DNA of 6,421 nucleotides, taken from contig JAIDXA010000287.1 of assembly GCA_029058705.1 (NCBI GenBank), forward strand, positions 1 to 6,421, given 5' to 3'. The DNA comes from Paramuribaculum sp. (GTDB taxonomy: Bacteria > Bacteroidota > Bacteroidia > Bacteroidales > Muribaculaceae). The position numbers were made by a program, and so were the translations under genes. Positions 6,358 to 6,421 of the stretch are shown piece by piece (position 1 is the first letter of the stretch; the number at the start of each line of letters is the position of its first letter). The notes below the pieces were generated by a model. The model was given only the letters and a program-made list of their open reading frames with translations, ran no database searches and had not been told where the DNA came from.

Positions 6358-6421
6358 ATGAAAGGTGTAACCTTCAAAATAATCCTGAGGTCTTTTTTGG
6401 CGAATTCCGCCAAGTCTCATC
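6358..6421 (+). CDS. Possible start of the next gene, cut by the window edge
   Basis: An ATG 39 bases after the gpmI stop opens a frame of 21 codons that is still open at the edge. It begins MKGVTFKIILRSFLANSAK, a basic and hydrophobic start that could be a membrane anchor or the first strand of a cytoplasmic protein. The upstream sequence TTAACAATAAAACGA is AT-rich like other starts in this phylum. I do not recognise a family. The frame is short enough to be chance. Confidence 0.4.
   Translation, partial: MKGVTFKIILRSFLANSAKSH
6397..6413. repeat. Small inverted repeat at the right edge
   Basis: TTGGCG (6397-6402) and CGCCAA (6408-6413) flank a 5-base centre AATTC. A T-run lies before the stem on the + strand, not after it, so it does not look like a terminator in either direction. 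It falls inside the possible reading frame from 6358. Confidence 0.4.

Noticed and set aside
6397..6413. Terminator for gpmI
   Set aside because: The T-run precedes the stem instead of following it, and the stem has only six pairs.
1..6421. CRISPR array, insertion sequence, tRNA or rRNA
   Set aside because: No regularly spaced repeats, transposase-like frame, terminal inverted repeats around a gene, or cloverleaf/rRNA-like sequence was seen.

Overview
The window looks like chromosomal DNA of a gut Bacteroidales bacterium, possibly Muribaculaceae-like. The reasons are a GH92 α-mannosidase, a small outer-membrane β-barrel protein with a C-terminal Phe, two promoters of the Bacteroidetes type (TTTG/TTG, about 20 bp, then TAnnTTTG), A-rich leaders without Shine-Dalgarno sequences, and a roughly balanced GC content by eye. 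The family assignment is inference; no rRNA or other taxonomic marker gene is present.

Layout. Bases 2-1330 (+) hold the last 442 residues of a GH92 α-mannosidase whose N-terminus lies outside the window. A 14-bp hairpin with a GAGA tetraloop follows. Next on the same strand are a ten-helix DMT/EamA-type transporter (1418-2305) and a YbdG-type mechanosensitive channel (2416-3690). The channel's stop codon runs directly into a strong bidirectional terminator (3692-3739) shared with a convergent gene for a secreted outer-membrane β-barrel protein (4387-3767, -). A 416-bp divergent intergenic region (4388-4803) carries one good Bacteroidetes promoter for each flanking gene. It also holds an 8-bp perfect inverted repeat lying on the -33 element of the β-barrel gene's promoter. 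Then comes gpmI (4804-6318, +), cofactor-independent phosphoglycerate mutase. A short open frame starting at 6358 runs off the right edge and may be the start of the next gene.

How the genes relate. GH92 enzymes trim α-mannosides from glycans such as host N-glycans or yeast mannan, so the first gene probably belongs to a glycan-use locus to the left. The transporter, channel, β-barrel and gpmI look like ordinary chromosomal genes with no obvious shared pathway. I see no CRISPR array, insertion sequence, phage gene, tRNA, rRNA or clear sign of horizontal transfer. No novel multi-gene system is evident; the most interesting part is the regulatory architecture of the divergent intergenic region.
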